NCBI GenBank assembly: GCA_015039465.1
Contig: MU130133.1
Span: 75,029 to 139,028, forward strand
Direction of reading: 5' to 3'
DNA length: 64,000 nucleotides
Origin: Phlegmacium glaucopus
Lineage: Eukaryota > Basidiomycota > Agaricomycetes > Agaricales > Cortinariaceae
Part shown: piece by piece, positions 59,855-64,000 of the stretch
How positions within the stretch are numbered: the first letter of the stretch is position 1
Layout: each line of letters opens with the position of its first letter
Notes under the pieces: model-generated
The model's database searches: none
What the model saw: the letters and a program-made list of their open reading frames with translations, nothing else
What the model was told of the DNA's origin: nothing
Program-made: the position numbers and the translations under genes

Positions 59855-60700
59855 TATGTATGATGAAGCCGACGACCAGCGATGGGGGAAACAAGTATTA
59901 GAGCCGTGGGAACTTGACGACGCGACGTGTCACCGAAGTCTACTACAACACAAGTAAGTATGTACGAATTACTTGTACTTTATCAGTTTATGAGCGCACC
60001 ATCGACCTTTAGATCAGTCAGAATTCAGGATACATAGCTCAGGTTCCAAGCTACGAGGGGCTAACTCTTTTATTAATTTAAAACCAATATTCAGCAGCGA
60101 AGAATTTGCGAACTCAAATCTTTCACGAGACTAATAACCTTTTATAAGTTAGAGTCTCTGATAAAGTTCTAACTTCAACCTGAATGTTGAGGATGGATAT
60201 GTTATTTAGAGGATTCTATGAAGCACTTGTTACCTTGCTGTAAAGCAAGGTTTCTCCGGGGTCTAAATTCAACATTTAACAAATACAAATAAATAGGATA
60301 CGGTGTCGTCCATGGCTCAATCTTTGTAATGTTGTAACATTTACTTGTATTTGCTTGTGGCGTATCATTTTCTCATCCCAGTTAGCGGCAACAACCTACC
60401 TTTCGTGTCCTCCGTACTGCTTGCCACTTCTCACTTCTCCGATGTGTCACCCACTTACATCCTTCCCTCCTGATGACATGATGTTGTGCTGACCGTCACC
60501 CCACTTTTTCACACTTTTTCGCCTCAACTTCTCTGCAGTTTTTATCGTACTCCTTTTGGGGTTGCAGATCGCGTCCTGATGTCCTACCACATATCTTACA
60601 TTGGATGAAATAAAATACAATTTTCCCCAGCCCATTCAGTTCCTGTTTACAACTCCGTTCGTGCACTGTATTCTCAACTCGTTCTGAATCACAGTGAGTG
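59855..60700. other. Upstream of SEC26, gene-free
   Basis: The SEC26 promoter should lie near 59860-60000. The rest shows no gene. Minus-strand frames at 60447-60726 may be C-terminal leftovers of the helicase remnant next to it (KICGRTSGRD), but I cannot support them. Confidence 0.4.
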
Positions 60701-61400
60701 TTACCTCTGCTGTCGCTCATGTTCAACCTTCGTCTTACTATCCAGCTCTTCCAGTCTCGTCATGTCTCGTCTCAGATCCTCCGAAGGATGGTGCATAAAC
60801 AATTCAGGATCGAAATCTCTCAAAATTCGAATTGTTTTTCGACCCCTACTGCGTGAGAGTGCGACGTACACATTAAATGGCGATAGCGTTCCAGACGGAG
60901 GCTTTGCGATGTCGATGATTACACATTCCAATGTTTGACCTTGTGCCTTATAATCTGTAAATGCATAGCCGGGAACGATGGCGATTTGCCTTCTCTCCAG
61001 TTTTAATCGCTCTCCATCAACTTTGACACTAAACTTGAGCAATGAGGGCGAAATTGGGATTATTCCTTCCTCAAGCCCATCGAACGTGATCTTCGGCTGT
61101 GTTTCAGGCTTGAAAAATATCACTGAAGGTGGAAACATAAGTCGAATATTTCCATCTTCATCAGGGCCTAGGTTCCGCTCCCTCGAATCCAATACAATAC
61201 CCTCGATAGTTCCTCGTGTTCCATTCGCCAGTTCCACATCTGTTGCAATATTCAATACCACCATCGCTTTCATGCCCACCACCAACTCTACCGCCTTTTC
61301 AAAATTTTCGTCACGTCATCCTTCAAGTTCGCGACTGCCAATCGTGTTTTTTGCGTTGGCTTTTCGCCCGATTCCACCAATGTGTCTTCCACAATAACAA
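60701..61400 (-). pseudogene. PIF1-type helicase C-terminal remnant
   Basis: The frame at 60701-61285 reads VVGMKAMVVLNIATDVELAN, GTRGTIEGIVLDSRE, then the SF1B motif region YAFTDYKAQGQTLECVIIDI and FNVYVALSRSRGRKTIRILR. These are the last helicase motifs of the PIF1 family as found in Agaricomycete PIF1-like proteins and in Helitrons. Upstream the frame continues (ENFEKAVEL) but meets a TGA at about 61322, and the ATP-binding half is absent. It is a fragment. No Rep/HUH domain is seen nearby, so a Helitron origin is possible but unproven. Confidence 0.7.
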
Positions 61401-61492
61401 TATATTTTCTCTGTCCTGATGCCTTACAGTGCCTTTCCAACGCTGTTGCATTCCACAAGTCCTTCACTGTGTTTCTTGGTGTAATGAGTGTG

Positions 61493-61650
61493 TGTTAAGT
61501 TCGAGAACTCTGTTCCGGAGTTTCGGACGGAGTCACAGACGGAGTCACGGAACGGAGTCACGGAACGGAGTCACGGAAAGGATAGGACTTAGCCTCAGCT
61601 TATGTGCTGTGCTACCCAGAACCTTCGTGTCCTAGATTTCGGAGTATTTT
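61493..61650 (+). mobile_element. 5' part of an LTR of the 34560 family
   Basis: The sequence starts TGTTAAGTTCGAGAACTCTG and matches the 34560-35109 LTR up to GATTTCGGAGTA. It contains three to four copies of CGGAGTCACGGAA that the other copies lack. The similarity then ends at a T run and no 3' end or target duplication is found, so it is truncated. Confidence 0.7.
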
Positions 61651-63560
61651 TTTTTTCTGAAAATTAGACGTCTACGCTGCTTTGTAAGGTTCCCTACCCG
61701 GCTACAACTTTAGTACGCTAACTCTACCTACGCCCTCGCTAGTGAAATTTTCTAGTTGAATTACTTATGTACATAGCTCCAGTCCTTTAACGAGTATACT
61801 TAGAGGAGTGGAAAGAAGAGCTTTGCATGCTGCGTTTCCGGGGTTTTCTTCTACTAGCACCTCTTTTGTTACCTTCCCAAACCCATCTACTACTAAACCG
61901 TGCTGAACCTTCCGCAGGATTAGCTGCCCACCCTATGGCTCTTCCTATATTATTCTTTCCGGCGACGGCACACAAATCTTGCCTTCCCGTACTTTGTGAT
62001 GGGGTCAAACATCCCACAACCTACGACTCCTTGCTATTCCGAACGCTATCCCTATATATAACGCGTTCGTACGAGCGCGAGAACTTTGGAACCTTGCTAG
62101 AGCGTCTGGACTTCTATCCACCCTTCTCGAAACTTCTTTCAAAAGTCGACAACCATTTACCTCGCTGCTTCTTTTGGGAGCTATAGTAACTTTTGTAAGT
62201 TATGATAATACTTACGATACTACCGCGTTTCTTTGCGCTCGTTCTCTGTACACAGCTGCCCGGACTATCCTGACAACTGAAACTCGTCCTCCGCTCATGT
62301 CTTCTAAACTGTTGCCTGACAAAACCAATATGCAGCCTTCGATAACTCTGCTGTCTCCTTCTGTATCTCAAACGTATACTCAGCTCTCCCTGTTACTCTC
62401 TTTTCGACATACGTGTCCAAAGTTACCTGTGTCGTTACCCAACACCTTATAAAAGCCTATAAGTTGGTGTCTGGCATATGGACGGCTTGCGCCACCATCG
62501 TCTGAGCTTTCTAGAGCAGTAGAAGGCTGTAACCCTCCTTGTTAACTTTTTCCGATGATTTTTCCTTCGACTTCCACCTCCTGGACACAATAAGCGTCCT
62601 ATGCTTAAAGTAGGGAGTTCACCTTGGTTACTAACTTGGTTCCCATCTGCGAAAGGTTCGGCTGCTCTTACCGTATGGTTACCTTACACTAGGAGGACCC
62701 GCTCTACGTTTACAAGCAACCTTTTTCTTTCATAACTTGCTCCTTGTTTCTGCGCGTGTACTATATTAACTCTCAGTTAACAACTTTGCCAATCTTCCAC
62801 TCTAAGAAAGTCTTCCACAAGTAGGCGTACTGAATACTCAAGTGGTCCCTTTCTCTGTTGTGTTGACGCTTACGAGCAAAATCCAGTGCCACCCTGACCT
62901 TTCAGTTACAATTATCCTCGCTAGTGTCTTTGTAAACTACGAGATGTGCGGCGACTGTTTGAGCGCTTTACGCCATGCAGACCTCAGCGTCGTCAGTATT
63001 AACCACCGGTTTGTATGGTAAGTACCCGTCCGTAGGGTTATTTATTCGGACCATTCCTGTTAACCCACCTATGCAGTTCAGCTCTCTAAAACTCCACTTC
63101 TTTTCTCTTACACCCACCCGCAGTTAAGAATTATTGCCTACTCTATAGCTACACGTGCTTCGTTAACTTTATATCTCCTAGCCTTTAGCATAGTTCCCAT
63201 TCTCGACGCCTTCCTCAACCTTTTGTAAGCCTTACAAAACCTCCTTACCTGCAGCACCTGAAACCTATAAAGGTAGTTAAAGGTGGGCACGCTTTGCGTT
63301 TGCCACGTAACATGACACTATCCGGTCTTTCGCTGCTGTCAGTACCTGATTTTCCTTCTAGTTAAAAAAATCTTATACTGTTTCAACAGTAAGACGCCGT
63401 CGTTTACTCCTACTGTCTACTTTATACCTGTCCTTATAACTCATCTGACGTCCAACCGCTCACATGCCACCTTCTGTAATCTCTCCAACTTTCCGAGCAC
63501 AACTGTTTAGGTTTAACACTACAAGGGCTGAAGAGTTTTGGAGGTACCACGCTACGGTGT
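61651..63560. other. Pyrimidine-rich gene-free stretch
   Basis: The plus strand is rich in C and T over nearly 2 kb. Open frames (61787-62017 minus, 61827-62186 plus, 62174-62452 plus) are unsupported. It may be the interior of the truncated LTR element at its left, but no gag or pol motif is visible. Confidence 0.35.
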
Positions 63561-63569
63561 GACAATGTA

Positions 63570-64000
63570 AGGCAGTGTGCAATGAGGCCAGGCTGAGGCT
63601 GCCTCAACAAAGGCCATCAGGCATGAGGCAAGGTCATGAAAGGGAACAGAGGCTGAGATGAGGAGGATGCAGGCTGAGGCTCTGAAGAGGCATAGTGAGG
63701 CTGAGAAGGCTGCTATAGGGTTTGTGGAATGGTGTGGAAGCAGTATTGTTGATAAAGAAACAGTAGTGAAAGGGTGGTAGTCAGTCGTGTGGTCGATACC
63801 TAATAAGTGGGGTTCTTACGTCCTGGAAGGCCCTCGTCTTGCGTCGTAAATATAAATATAAAATATAAAGCCTACGATAAGGAAAATATAAATTCATGAG
63901 CTTTGAACATACAAAAGGAGTCAAGCTTATAGCTGAATCAAAGGGTGAGAACCAGAAGGAGATTCAAGAAACGTTGAAGGCCAAGGCGAGGCGAGGCAGA
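63570..64000. repeat. GAGGC-rich low-complexity region
   Basis: GAGGCTGAGG, GAGGC and AGGCTG units recur between about 63580 and 63710 and again at the window end (GGCGAGGCGAGGCAGA). This looks like the subterminal region of a repeat element that extends past the window. Confidence 0.55.

Overview
The window looks like nuclear DNA of a mushroom-forming basidiomycete (Agaricomycete). Introns are short (mostly 37-70 nt, GT..AG), and host genes of clear fungal type lie beside a KDZ-class DNA transposon of the kind expanded in Agaricomycetes. The right part (about 49.4-60 kb) is ordinary euchromatin with three conserved genes: the AMPK-family kinase SNF1, an RRM-less cleavage-stimulation-factor hinge/C-terminal protein, and the COPI coat subunit SEC26. 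All three splice into intact frames.

The left 16 kb is duplicated and rearranged. A truncated copy of a lineage-specific gene lies at 1-445 and its full three-exon relative lies in inverted orientation at 7328-8825. A two-exon gene of unknown function (12094-13969) has a decayed, 3'-truncated paralogue at 5715-6875. The two loci act as filled and empty sites for hAT-type MITEs with 8-bp target duplications. A cluster of gene scraps (acetyl-CoA carboxylase, a septin, an unknown three-exon piece) lies at 1-2.4 kb. A four-exon coiled-coil gene lies at 14577-15591.

From 16 to 49 kb the sequence is a nested transposon island. It holds a near-perfect 1.2-kb inverted repeat and a decayed LINE split by a gag-only LTR element. 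The LINE is followed by a mitochondrial-type tRNA-Phe-like sequence with an A tail. There are also two more hAT MITEs (one carrying a gag-only Copia element), several solo LTRs with exact target duplications, and two small spliced genes of unknown function.

The most notable object is 39981-49402: an apparently complete KDZ (Kyakuja-Dileera-Zisupton, CxC1 type) transposon. It has 690-750-bp terminal inverted repeats and an exact 8-bp target duplication. Its eight-exon transposase (1042 codons) is open throughout. It also carries an HMG-box-like accessory gene and a third gene of unknown function. The TIR carries the transposase TATA box and start codon.

The last 4 kb hold a PIF1-type helicase remnant, part of an LTR, and sequence with no recognisable gene.
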